DNA from: Pseudonocardia oceani
GTDB taxonomy: Bacteria; Actinomycetota; Actinomycetes; Mycobacteriales; Pseudonocardiaceae
Assembly (NCBI RefSeq): GCF_019263585.2
Contig: NZ_JADQDF010000001.1
Location: 4,092,001-4,156,000, forward strand
Length of the DNA stretch: 64,000 nt
Direction: 5' to 3'
In this document: one piece after another, positions 53,322-61,106 of the stretch
Position numbering within the stretch: the stretch's first letter is position 1
Layout of the letters: every line of letters begins with the position of its first letter
Notes under the pieces: model-generated
The model's input: the letters and a program-made list of their open reading frames with translations, nothing else
Databases searched by the model: none
What the model was told of the DNA's origin: nothing
Translations under genes and position numbers: made by a program

Positions 53322-54620
53322 GTGACCGGTGCGTCGGGCGTCGCCGCCGTGGAGGCGGTGTGGCGCATCGAGTCGGCGCGGTTGGTGGCCGGGCTCGCCC
53401 GGCTGACCGGGGACGTGGGCACCGCCGAGGAGCTCGCGCAGGACGCGCTCGTCGCGGCGCTGGAGCGCTGGCCCGTCGACGGGGTCCCGCCCAACCCCGG
53501 CGGCTGGCTGATGACCACGGCCAAGAACCGGGCGGTCGACGGGTTCCGGCGCGCGGCCGTGCACCGCCGCGCCGTCGAGGTGATCGGCCGGGACGCCACC
53601 GACGTCGTCGACGCGCGCGACGCCGTCGACGACGCCCTGGACGACCCCGTCGGCGACGACGTCCTGCGGCTGCTGTTCACCGCCTGCCACCCCGCACTGC
53701 ACCGCGACCACCGCGTCGCGCTCACGCTGCGCTGCCTCTCGGGCCTGCGCACCGACGAGATCGCGCGGGCGTTCCTGGTGCCCGGGACGGTGGCCGGGCA
53801 GCGGGTCTCGCGGGCAAAGAAGGCGTTGCGGGACAAGGGGATCCGGTTCGCGATGCCGGCGCCCGAGGAGCTGGTCGAGCGGCTCGCGAGCGTCCTCGAG
53901 GTGATCTACCTGGTGTTCAACGAGGGCTACAGCGCCACCGCGGGCGAGGACTGGATGCGCCCCGAGCTGTGCGCCGAGGCGCTGCGGCTGGCCCGACTCA
54001 CGGCCTCGCTCGTGCCGGGGCAGGCGGAGGCGCACGGACTCGCCGCGCTGCTGGAGCTCACGCAGGCGCGCGCCGCCGCCCGTCACGACGCCGACGGCCG
54101 CCCCGTCCTGCTGCAGCACCAGGACCGGCGCCGGTGGGACGCGCTGCTGGTCCGGCGCGGGCTCGCGGCGCTGGCCCGGGCCGCCGAGGTGGGCGGGATC
54201 GGGCCGTACACGCTGCAGGCGGCCGTCGCGGCCTGCCACGCCACCGCGCGCACCGCCGCCGAGACCGACCGCGCGCAGATCGCCGCGCTCTACGACGTGC
54301 TGGCCGCCGGGTGGCCCTCGCCCGTCGTCGCGCTCAACCGGGCGATGGCCCACGGCTACGCGTCCGGGCCCGAGGCCGGGCTGGCGCTGTTCGACGAGGT
54401 CGTCGCCGTGCAGGAGCACGCCGCGGCGCTGGCCGCCTACCCGCAGCGCCCCGCCGTGCACGGCGAGCTGCTGGCCATGGCCGGGCGGCACGCCGAGGCC
54501 GCCGACCGCTTCGTCGAGGCGGCCGCGCTCACCCGCAACGGGCCCGAGCGCGCGCTGTTCGCGGCCCGCGCCGCGGAGGCCGCCGCCGCGCATGCACCAG
54601 AATCGGGTCGTGATCGCTGA
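53322..54620 (+). CDS. ECF sigma factor of the ECF42 type with long C-terminal extension
   Basis: 432 residues. The sigma2 region (ARLVAGLARLTGDVGTAEELAQDA, then WLMTTAKNRAVDGFRR) and sigma4 region (LTLRCLSGLRTDEIARAFLVP ... AGQRVSRAKKALRDKG) occupy the first ~180 residues. The remaining ~250 form a helical TPR-like extension (YLVFNEGYSATAG, ALYDVLAAGWPSPVVALNRAMAH), typical of the ECF42 group. No anti-sigma factor is encoded nearby, as usual for this group; the extension is thought to control activity. Expected to direct transcription of the neighbouring DGPF operon. Confidence 0.9.
   Translation: MTGASGVAAVEAVWRIESARLVAGLARLTGDVGTAEELAQDALVAALERWPVDGVPPNPGGWLMTTAKNRAVDGFRRAAVHRRAVEVIGRDATDVVDARDAVDDALDDPVGDDVLRLLFTACHPALHRDHRVALTLRCLSGLRTDEIARAFLVPGTVAGQRVSRAKKALRDKGIRFAMPAPEELVERLASVLEVIYLVFNEGYSATAGEDWMRPELCAEALRLARLTASLVPGQAEAHGLAALLELTQARAAARHDADGRPVLLQHQDRRRWDALLVRRGLAALARAAEVGGIGPYTLQAAVAACHATARTAAETDRAQIAALYDVLAAGWPSPVVALNRAMAHGYASGPEAGLALFDEVVAVQEHAAALAAYPQRPAVHGELLAMAGRHAEAADRFVEAAALTRNGPERALFAARAAEAAAAHAPESGRDR
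54598..54603 (+). promoter_or_regulatory. -10-like hexamer within the end of the sigma gene
   Basis: CAGAAT ends 6 nt before a GTG at 54610, supporting that codon as the CoA-transferase start rather than the ATG at 54592. Confidence 0.35.
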
Positions 54621-55755
54621 CGACCGCCCGACCGGACCGCTCGCGGGGGTGGTCGTCGCCGACTTCGCCCGCATCCTGGCCGGCCCCTACGCCACCATGC
54701 TGCTCGCCGACCTCGGCGCCACCGTGATCAAGGTGGAGGGCCCGCCGACGGGCGACGACACCCGCACGTGGACGCCCCCGGTCTCCGCCGACGGCACCGC
54801 CACCTACTACCTGTCGACCAACCGCAACAAGCGCTCGATCGTCCTGGACCTGCGCGACGCCGACGACCTCGCCGTCGCCCGCCGCCTGGCCGACCGCGCC
54901 GACGTCCTCGTCGAGAACTTCAAGCCCGGCGGGCTCGCGCAGTTCGGGCTCGACCACGCGACGGTCTCGGCCACCAACCCCGGCCTCGTCTACTGCTCGA
55001 TCTCGGGCTTCGGCCCCGACTCCGGCCTGCCCGGCTACGACCTGCTCGCGCAGGCGGTGTCGGGGCTGATGAGCGTCACGGGCGAGGCCGACGGGCCGCC
55101 GCTGCGGGCGGGCGTCGCGGTGCTCGACGTCGTCACCGGGCTGCACGCGACCGTCGCGATCCTGGCTGCGCTGCACCACCGCGACGCCACCGGCCAGGGC
55201 CAGCACGTGCAGACCAACCTGCTGTCCGCCGGACTCTCGGCGCTGGTCAACCAGACGTCGGCGGTGCTCGCGGGCGGGGTCGTCCCGCAGCGGCTGGGCA
55301 ACGCCCACCTGAGCCTGTTCCCCTACGAGCCGCTGCCCACCGGCGACGGCGACCTCATCGTCATCGCGGCCAACGACGGCCAGTTCCGCAAGCTCGCGAC
55401 CGCCATCGGGGCGCCGGAGCTGCTCGACGACCCGCGCTTCGGGTCGATGGCCGACCGCAACGCCCACCGCGACGAGCTCCGCCCCCTGCTGCTCGAGCGC
55501 CTGGCCACCCGGTCGGCGCAGGAGTGGTTCGACGTCCTCGCCCCGGTCGGCGTGCCGTGCGGCCCGATCCAGGGCGTCGACGAGGGGCTCGCGCTGGCCG
55601 AGCGGCTCGGGCTCGACCCGGTGGTGCGGCCCGGCGGGATGCCGAGCGTCCGCAACCCCGTGACCTACTCCGCCACCCCGCCCGCCTACCACCGCCCGCC
55701 GCCGGGCCTGGGTGCTGACGAGGCCGAGATCCGGGCCTGGCTCGCCGAGGACTGA
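54610..55755 (+). CDS. CaiB/BaiF family (class III) CoA-transferase
   Basis: 381 residues from GTG 54610. GPLAGVVVADFARILAGPYATMLLADLGATVIKVE is cut by family convention into the N-terminal fold; NRNKRSIVLDLRD, ENFKPGGLAQFGLD and SGFGPDSGLPGYDLLAQAVSGLM follow. The last block carries the Asp region that forms the acyl-anhydride intermediate. These enzymes move CoA between carboxylic acids. The start lies inside the sigma gene (11-nt overlap). Substrate unknown; neighbouring beta-oxidation-type genes suggest fatty or aromatic acid metabolism. Confidence 0.88.
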   Translation: MIADDRPTGPLAGVVVADFARILAGPYATMLLADLGATVIKVEGPPTGDDTRTWTPPVSADGTATYYLSTNRNKRSIVLDLRDADDLAVARRLADRADVLVENFKPGGLAQFGLDHATVSATNPGLVYCSISGFGPDSGLPGYDLLAQAVSGLMSVTGEADGPPLRAGVAVLDVVTGLHATVAILAALHHRDATGQGQHVQTNLLSAGLSALVNQTSAVLAGGVVPQRLGNAHLSLFPYEPLPTGDGDLIVIAANDGQFRKLATAIGAPELLDDPRFGSMADRNAHRDELRPLLLERLATRSAQEWFDVLAPVGVPCGPIQGVDEGLALAERLGLDPVVRPGGMPSVRNPVTYSATPPAYHRPPPGLGADEAEIRAWLAED

Positions 55756-55778
55756 CCGGCCCGCGACACACGCGCAAG

Positions 55779-55820
55779 GAGACCCCGACTCGCGGGGGGA
55801 ATCCCGCGAGTCGGGGTCTC
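55779..55820. terminator. 18-bp perfect stem-loop between convergent genes
   Basis: GAGACCCCGACTCGCGGG (55779-55796), a 6-nt loop, and its exact complement (55803-55820). A partial third copy (GTCGGGGTCTC) follows near 55832. Placed between the CoA-transferase and protease stops; likely bidirectional terminator. Confidence 0.6.
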
Positions 55821-55902
55821 GTGGTGACCGTGTCGGGGTCTCGTCGTCGTCACCCGCCCCGGCCTGCCTAAGGGTTACCGCGCCTCCGTCGCCGAAGGGC
55901 GG

Positions 55903-57276
55903 TCAGTTGCCGAAGGGGCTGCCGAACGGGGACTGCGGCGCGGTCTGGGCCTGGCCGCCGCTGCTCGTCGTCGCCGCCCGGTCGGGGGCGCTGCCCAGGG
56001 TGACCTGGACCGTCCGCTCGGACCCGTCCTGGCCGACCGTCAGCGCGACGGTGTCGCCAGGGGTCTGGGCACCGATGCGGGCGACGAGGTCGGCGAAGTC
56101 CTCGACGCGGGCGTCGCCGACCCTCGTGACGACGTCCCCGGCCGCGAGGCCGGCCTGCGCCGCCGCGGAGCCGGGCTCGACCGCCGCGATCTGCGCGCCG
56201 CCCCCGCTGCTCGTCGCCGCGCCGCCCTGCACGCCCAGCACCGGCTTGGAGGCCGTGCCCGAGTCGAGGATCTCCTGCGCCACGCGCCTGGCCTGGTCGA
56301 CCGGGATCGCGAACCCGAGGCCGATGCTGCCGGTGCTCTGGCTGCTGCCGGTGGCGATCGCGGAGTTGATGCCGACGACGCGGCCCTGCAGGTCGACGAG
56401 CGGGCCGCCGGAGTTGCCCTGGTTGATCGGGGTGTCGGTCTGCAGCCCGTTGTAGACGACGGCCGAGCCGTCCTCGCCCTGCACGGCGACCGTGCGGTCG
56501 AACGCGCTGACGATGCCGGTGGTCACGGTGCCGGTGAGGCCCTGCGGCGACCCGATCGCGACGACCTGCTGCCCGACCTGCAGGTCGGCGCTGTTGCCCA
56601 GCACGGCCGGGGTGAGCCCGGAGACGCCCTGCAGCTCCAGCACCGCCAGGTCGTAGCTCGGCGAGGTCCCGACGACGGTGGCCGAGTGCGTCGTGCCGTC
56701 GGCGAGGGTGACGGTGATGTCGCCGGTGCTGCCGGCCACGACGTGGTTGTTCGTGAGCACGGCGCCGTCGGCGGTGAGGACCACGCCGCTGCCCTCCGCG
56801 GTGCCCTGCGCGAGCGTGACGCGGATGTCGACCGTGCTCGGCGTCGCCGTGGCGGCGGCGCCGGCGACCGTCCCGGCCGTCGCGGCCGCGGCCGGCGAGG
56901 CGGGGGACGTGAGCAGCGTCGGCGCCGTGGAGTCGTTCTCCAGCAGCGCGTACGCGCCGCCGAAGCCCGCGCCGCCGCCGACGAGCCCGGCGATCAGCGC
57001 GGCGGTGACGATGCCGGTCATCGTCCGCGACCGGCGCGGACGGTCGGCGGTGCCGGTCGGCCCGCCGCCGGGCCCGGTGGGCCCGGCCGGACCGGTCGGG
57101 CCCATGGCGAACGCGCCGTAGGCCGGGTAGATCGGGTGGGTGTGCCCGTGGGCGTGGCGGGCGGTCCCCGACCCGTCCGGAGCCGGGGCTCCGGCGTAGG
57201 TGGGGACGGGGTGCTGGTCGGCGCGGGGGCCCTGGGGCGCGCTCGCGTCCGGTCCCTGCTCCCTGTTCTCGGTCAT
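55903..57276 (-). CDS. HtrA/DegP-like membrane-anchored serine protease with PDZ domain
   Basis: 457 residues. A Pro/Gly/His-rich cytoplasmic N-terminus (with a short collagen-like GPTGPAGPTGPG) precedes one membrane span (~86-110, MTGIVTAALIAGLVGGGAGFG). The trypsin fold shows the triad: His in LTNNHVVAG, Asp in SPSYDLAVLEL and Ser in INQGNSGGPLVD. A PDZ domain (~355-440, AAVEPGSAAAQAGLAAGDVV) recognises C-termini of damaged proteins. It should act outside the membrane in protein quality control. Length and layout match mycobacterial PepD/HtrA proteins. Confidence 0.92.
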   Translation of the reverse strand: MTENREQGPDASAPQGPRADQHPVPTYAGAPAPDGSGTARHAHGHTHPIYPAYGAFAMGPTGPAGPTGPGGGPTGTADRPRRSRTMTGIVTAALIAGLVGGGAGFGGAYALLENDSTAPTLLTSPASPAAAATAGTVAGAAATATPSTVDIRVTLAQGTAEGSGVVLTADGAVLTNNHVVAGSTGDITVTLADGTTHSATVVGTSPSYDLAVLELQGVSGLTPAVLGNSADLQVGQQVVAIGSPQGLTGTVTTGIVSAFDRTVAVQGEDGSAVVYNGLQTDTPINQGNSGGPLVDLQGRVVGINSAIATGSSQSTGSIGLGFAIPVDQARRVAQEILDSGTASKPVLGVQGGAATSSGGGAQIAAVEPGSAAAQAGLAAGDVVTRVGDARVEDFADLVARIGAQTPGDTVALTVGQDGSERTVQVTLGSAPDRAATTSSGGQAQTAPQSPFGSPFGN

Positions 57277-57323
57277 GGCACCACGGTGGGCCCGGAGTCT
57301 GGGAGGCAGCTGAGACGCTCCTG

Positions 57324-57342
57324 GGAATCGCCTACCGATTCC
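57324..57342. promoter_or_regulatory. Inverted repeat upstream of the protease gene
   Basis: GGAATCG-CCTAC-CGATTCC, a perfect 7-5-7 inverted repeat about 48 nt before the protease start. Candidate operator; the thiolase stop (57375) lies on its other side. Confidence 0.4.
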
Positions 57343-57374
57343 GGTCCGTCAGGCCTATCTCAGCCCCCGGTGGT

Positions 57375-58544
57375 TCAGCGCAGCAGTTCGACGATCGTCG
57401 CGTTCGCGGTGCCGCCGCCCTCGCACATGGTCTGCAGGCCGTAGCGGATGTCGCGGTCGCGCATGTGGTGCACGAGCCGCGTCATGAGGACGGTGCCGGA
57501 CGCGCCCAGCGGGTGCCCGACGGCGATGGCGCCGCCGAGGGGGTTGAGGCGGTCGAGGTCGGCGCCGAACTCCGCCTGCCAGGCCAGCGGCACGGGGGCG
57601 AAGGCCTCGTTGACCTCGAACGTGCCGATGTCGGACACCGACAGCCCGGTGCGCTTGAGCACCTTCGCCGTGGCCGGGATCGGGCCGGTGAGCATCTTGA
57701 GCGGGTCGGCGCCGCTGACCGCGCCGCCGTGGTAGCGCGCGATCGGCGTGAGCCCCAGCTCGGCGGCCCGCTCCGGAGTGGTGATCAGGACGGCCGAGGC
57801 GCCGTCGGAGATCTGCGAGCTGTTGCCCGCGTGGATGACGCCGTCCTCGCGGAACACCGGCTCGAGCTTCGCGAGCGTCTCGGGCGTGGTGCCGCGGCGC
57901 AGGCCCTCGTCGGCGGTGAGGCCGGGGGCGTCCGGGACGGGCGCGAGCTGGGCGTCGAAGGCGCCCGCGTCGATGGCGGCGGCCGCGAGGGCGTGCGACC
58001 GCGACGAGTACTCGTCGAGCTGCGCCCGCGAGAAGCCCCACTCCGCGGCGATGCGCTCGGCGCCGACGCCCTGGTTGAAGTCACCGCCGGGGAACTCGCC
58101 GCTGGTGAGGTCGGTGGCGTAGCGCTCGCGGACCAGCGGGCCGAACGGGCGGCCCAGGTCGCGGCCCGAGCCCAGCGGCACGCGCGTCATCGATTCGACG
58201 CCGCCGGCGACGACGACGTCGTACTGCCCGGACATGACCATGCCGGCGGCGAAGTCGAACGACGACTGGCTCGACCCGCAGGCCCGGTTGATCGTGACGC
58301 CGGGGACGCTCTCCGGCCAGCCCGCGGCGAGCACGGCGTAGCGCCCCACCTGCGACGCCTGGTCGCCGACCTGGTTGACGCAGCCCCACACGACGTCGTC
58401 GACGAGGGACGGGTCCATGCCGGTGCGCTCGACCAGCGCGCGCAGCACCACGGCGGAGAGGTCGACGGGGTGGACCTCGGCGAGCGATCCCTTCCGCTTG
58501 CCGATGGGCGTGCGGACCGCGTCGACGATGACGGCGTCGGGCAT
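57375..58544 (-). CDS. Acetyl-CoA acetyltransferase / 3-ketoacyl-CoA thiolase
   Basis: 389 residues, thiolase I/II fold. VTINRACGSSQSSFDFAAG carries the acyl-accepting Cys (~89), NEAFAPVPLAWQ and GGAIAVGHPLGASG the catalytic His, and MCEGGGTANATIVELL the second Cys. It either cleaves 3-ketoacyl-CoA in beta-oxidation or condenses two acetyl-CoA. GGAGGAG lies 6 nt before the ATG. No other beta-oxidation gene is directly joined. Confidence 0.92.
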   Translation of the reverse strand: MPDAVIVDAVRTPIGKRKGSLAEVHPVDLSAVVLRALVERTGMDPSLVDDVVWGCVNQVGDQASQVGRYAVLAAGWPESVPGVTINRACGSSQSSFDFAAGMVMSGQYDVVVAGGVESMTRVPLGSGRDLGRPFGPLVRERYATDLTSGEFPGGDFNQGVGAERIAAEWGFSRAQLDEYSSRSHALAAAAIDAGAFDAQLAPVPDAPGLTADEGLRRGTTPETLAKLEPVFREDGVIHAGNSSQISDGASAVLITTPERAAELGLTPIARYHGGAVSGADPLKMLTGPIPATAKVLKRTGLSVSDIGTFEVNEAFAPVPLAWQAEFGADLDRLNPLGGAIAVGHPLGASGTVLMTRLVHHMRDRDIRYGLQTMCEGGGTANATIVELLR

Positions 58545-58610
58545 GTGATCTCCTCCACTGCTGGGGCGGGTCCGGCGACGGACCGGCCCCTGCAGCGTAT
58601 GGTCTGGACA

Positions 58611-58720
58611 CGCGAAGGGGAGTAGCTCCCAACGTCGCGGTCGACACACTGGCTCCCCGCCCATCTCCGGGACGCCCGGCCGCACGGCCTGCCACCACCA
58701 GGCGAGCGAGACCTTCGATC
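58611..58720 (+). ncRNA. yybP-ykoY family (Mn2+) riboswitch aptamer
   Basis: P1 is formed by CGAAGG (58613-58618) and CCTTCG (58712-58717). Right after the first strand comes GGGGAGTAGC, and right before the second comes GGCGAGCGAGACC: the two conserved loop segments that bind Mn2+ in this RNA class. The GTCGACACACTGG stretch between them is also typical. The RNA lies about 70 nt before a TMEM165/GDT1 gene, a family that moves Mn2+ and Ca2+, which fits Mn2+ sensing well. Confidence 0.92.
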
Positions 58721-58751
58721 CGGTGACTGCAACCGGGTCGGAGTGGACCCA

Positions 58752-58775
58752 CCTCGATCCGGTCCGAGATCGAGG
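58752..58775 (+). promoter_or_regulatory. Hairpin covering the ribosome binding site (expression platform)
   Basis: CCTCGATC-CGGTCCGA-GATCGAGG is a perfect 8-bp stem whose 3' strand contains GAGG, the only Shine-Dalgarno-like sequence before the start at 58789. CGATCCGG also occurs in the 3' strand region of P1, so alternative pairing is possible. This suggests control at translation, although the 13-nt distance to the GTG is long. Confidence 0.5.
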
Positions 58776-58788
58776 ACGTGGCTCTGTC

Positions 58789-60009
58789 GTGGACGCCGTA
58801 CTACTTCATGACAGCCTGCTGGCGCTCGGCGTCAGCGCGCTGGTCGTGTTCGTCGCCGAGCTCGGCGACAAGTCGCAGCTGATGGCCCTGGCCTTCGCCA
58901 CCCGCTACCGCGCGGTCCCCGTGATCGTCGGGATCACGGTCGCCACCTCGGTGGTGCACCTGATCTCCGTGGCCGTCGGGCACGGGCTCGGCTCCGCCCT
59001 GCCCACCGGGTGGATCTCGCTGACCGCGGCCGTCATGTTCCTCGGGTTCGGGCTGTGGACGCTGCGCGGTGACTCGCTGACCGAGTCGGAGCAGGCCAGG
59101 GCGGCGCGGGTCGGGGGATCGGCTCTGCTTGCCGTCACGGTCGCGTTCTTCCTCGCCGAGCTGGGCGACAAGACGATGCTCGCCACGATCACGCTCGCCA
59201 CGCAGTACGGCTGGGCCGGGGTGTGGGTGGGATCGACCGTCGGCATGGTCGCGGCCGACGCGCTCGCGATCGTCGTGGGGCGCCAGCTCGGCAGGCGGCT
59301 GCCGGAGAAGGCGATCCGGGTCGGGGCGTCGGCGCTGTTCTTCCTCGGTGGGGCGTGGCTTGCCGTCGAGGCGTCGGGCGACCTGCCCGGCTTCGACCAC
59401 CACGTCGCCGGGTGGGTCGCGCTGGTGCTCGGCGTCGCCGCGGTCGCGCTCGGCGCCCTGGGCCGCGGGCCGCGCCCGGCCGGCCGGGCGGGCCGGACGG
59501 CGGTCGCGTGGTGGGCCCGGAGCCTGTTCGCGCTGGCCGCGGTGCTCGGCCTGGCCGCACCGCTGCTCGTCGGGGCCGACGTCATCGACCCCATCGCGCT
59601 GTTCGACGACCCGGGCGTCGCCGTGATCGGGGCCGGGCTCTCGCTGCTGGGCACGGTGCTCGTCCTGGCCGCGCGGAGCCAGGTCGCCGCGGTGCGCCGC
59701 TCCGGGCCGGCGCTGGTGACGGACGGGCTGCACGAGCGCGTCCGCCACCCCGGTCTCACCGGCGGCGTGCTCGCGCTGGCCGGCACGCTCGTCATGGTGC
59801 CGACGCTGGTCGGGGTCCTCGCGACGGTCGTGCTCGTCGTCGCCGTGCAGGTGCAGGTCCGCGGGGTGCGGGAGCCGGCGCTGGCGCGCGTGCACGGCGA
59901 GACCTACACCGAGTACGCGGCCCGCACCGGCCGCTTCCTGCCCCGCGTGCGCGGCATCGAGCCGGCCACCCCGCCCGGGCTCCCCAACAGGCACGCCCGG
60001 GTGGGGTGA
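58789..60009 (+). CDS. TMEM165/GDT1 (UPF0016) transporter fused to an isoprenylcysteine-methyltransferase-like domain
   Basis: 406 residues. The first ~200 hold six spans in two repeats, each with the E-L-G-D-K-(S/T) motif (VFVAELGDKSQLMAL at 21-35 and FFLAELGDKTMLATI near 118-132) that binds the cation in Mn2+/Ca2+:H+ antiporters. Residues ~245-390 add about three spans and a C-terminal HERVRHPGLTGG ... ARVHGETYTEYAARTGRFLPRV, the ICMT/NnrU-like signature. Normal bacterial GDT1 proteins stop after the sixth span. Start GTG 58789 follows the riboswitch; the ORF is open upstream through the RNA but cannot be coding there. Confidence 0.85.
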   Translation: MDAVLLHDSLLALGVSALVVFVAELGDKSQLMALAFATRYRAVPVIVGITVATSVVHLISVAVGHGLGSALPTGWISLTAAVMFLGFGLWTLRGDSLTESEQARAARVGGSALLAVTVAFFLAELGDKTMLATITLATQYGWAGVWVGSTVGMVAADALAIVVGRQLGRRLPEKAIRVGASALFFLGGAWLAVEASGDLPGFDHHVAGWVALVLGVAAVALGALGRGPRPAGRAGRTAVAWWARSLFALAAVLGLAAPLLVGADVIDPIALFDDPGVAVIGAGLSLLGTVLVLAARSQVAAVRRSGPALVTDGLHERVRHPGLTGGVLALAGTLVMVPTLVGVLATVVLVVAVQVQVRGVREPALARVHGETYTEYAARTGRFLPRVRGIEPATPPGLPNRHARVG

Positions 60010-60057
60010 GCCGGTCGACAGGTGTGCGCCTCGGGGCACACGGATGCCCTCCGGGCT

Positions 60058-60099
60058 CGTGAGTGGCGATCGTGGCCAGGGCCACGATCGCCACTCACG
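60058..60099. terminator. 42-nt perfect palindrome, copy 2
   Basis: Identical over all 42 nt to 47438-47479. It follows the TMEM165 fusion gene by about 50 nt and precedes a gene remnant on the opposite strand, again a convergent position. Confidence 0.7.
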
Positions 60100-60103
60100 G
60101 GGG

Positions 60104-60196
60104 TCAGCTGCCGACGAGCGCGGGCGTGCGATCGGCGAGCTCGGCCTCCTTCTCCCGGATGATCGGCAGCACGTGCGTGCCGGAGGGCGCGCGTGA
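60104..60196 (-). pseudogene. C-terminal remnant of an unidentified gene
   Basis: Reverse strand encodes SGTHVLPIIREKEAELADRT and PALVGS to a TGA at 60106-60104, with an in-frame stop only ~30 codons upstream and no start. The helical, charged sequence looks like the end of a real protein, and the palindrome next to its stop is where a terminator would be. The parent family was not recognised. Confidence 0.4.
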
Positions 60197-60282
60197 TCAC
60201 GGAGCTACCGTGCTGGGCGCCGCTCGGCGCTGTCGACCCCGCGGGCGGGAATGGGGCGCACACGACAGGGTGTTCCACCGGT

Positions 60283-61083
60283 ATGACCGCGACGCTCGAC
60301 CTGCACTCCGCGTGGGACGCCTGGCACTCCGACCGCGAGGAGCAGCTTCGCACGGCGCACGGCTGGCTCAGCCTCACCGCGCTGCACTGGCTCACCCCCG
60401 AGCCGTCGACGGTCGAGGGCCTGCCCGGTCTCTGGAGCGCCACGCCGGACGGTGTCGTCGTCACCGCGTCGACGGCCGACGGGCTGTTCGTCCGCGGCGT
60501 GCGCGGCCCGCTGCCGGTCGACGGCACCGCGGTGCTGCACCCGGTGAACGGGCTGCCGGGTTCGCTCGTGGAGGTCGGCGACAAGGTCGTCGAGATCGCG
60601 CGCCGCACCGACGCCCACGTGCTGCGCGTCCGTGACCCGCACGCCCCGACCCGCACCGCGTTCACCGGGGTGCCGGCGTTCGACGTCGACCCGCGCTGGG
60701 TCGTCGACGGCGTGTTCGAGGCCTACGACGAGCCGCGCCCGATCACCGTCGACGCGGTCGTCGACGGGCTGCAGCACCACCTCACGGCCGTCGGCGTCGT
60801 CCGGTTCGTCGTCGACGGGGCCGAGCATTCGCTGGTGGCCGTGCCCGGCGAGCAGGGCGGGCTGTCGCTGCACTTCCGCGACGCCACCTCGGGCGTCACG
60901 ACCTACCCGGGCGGGCGCTCGGTGCAAGTGCCCGACCCGGTCGACGGGCGCGTCACGATCGACCTCAACCGCCTCGTCAACCTGCCCTGCGCGTTCACCG
61001 ACTTCGCGACCTGCCCCCTGCCGCCCGCCGGCAACGCGGTGTCGGCGGCGGTGACGGCGGGGGAGAAGTCGCCCCTGCGCTGA
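60283..61083 (+). CDS. DUF1684 family protein
   Basis: 266 residues. WDAWHSDREEQLRTAHGWLSLTALHWL opens the family; RFVVDGAEHSLVAVPGEQGG, FRDATSGVTTYPGGR and the final DLNRLVNLPCAFTDFATCPL .. PAGNAVSAAVTAGEK are its conserved core. The N-P-P-C-A-F-T-like block suggests a structural or metal-binding Cys. Cytoplasmic, function unknown. The ATG at 60283 is chosen because conserved residues follow closely; the ORF runs 90 nt further upstream. Confidence 0.85.
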   Translation: MTATLDLHSAWDAWHSDREEQLRTAHGWLSLTALHWLTPEPSTVEGLPGLWSATPDGVVVTASTADGLFVRGVRGPLPVDGTAVLHPVNGLPGSLVEVGDKVVEIARRTDAHVLRVRDPHAPTRTAFTGVPAFDVDPRWVVDGVFEAYDEPRPITVDAVVDGLQHHLTAVGVVRFVVDGAEHSLVAVPGEQGGLSLHFRDATSGVTTYPGGRSVQVPDPVDGRVTIDLNRLVNLPCAFTDFATCPLPPAGNAVSAAVTAGEKSPLR

Positions 61084-61106
61084 GGGAGCGCGCTGGGGGG
61101 ATCTAT

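Noticed and set aside
58723-58788. Start of the TMEM165 fusion at the ATG at 58723
   Set aside because: That codon falls a few bases after the riboswitch aptamer, inside its expression platform, and the added residues are not membrane-like; GTG 58789 starts right before the first span.
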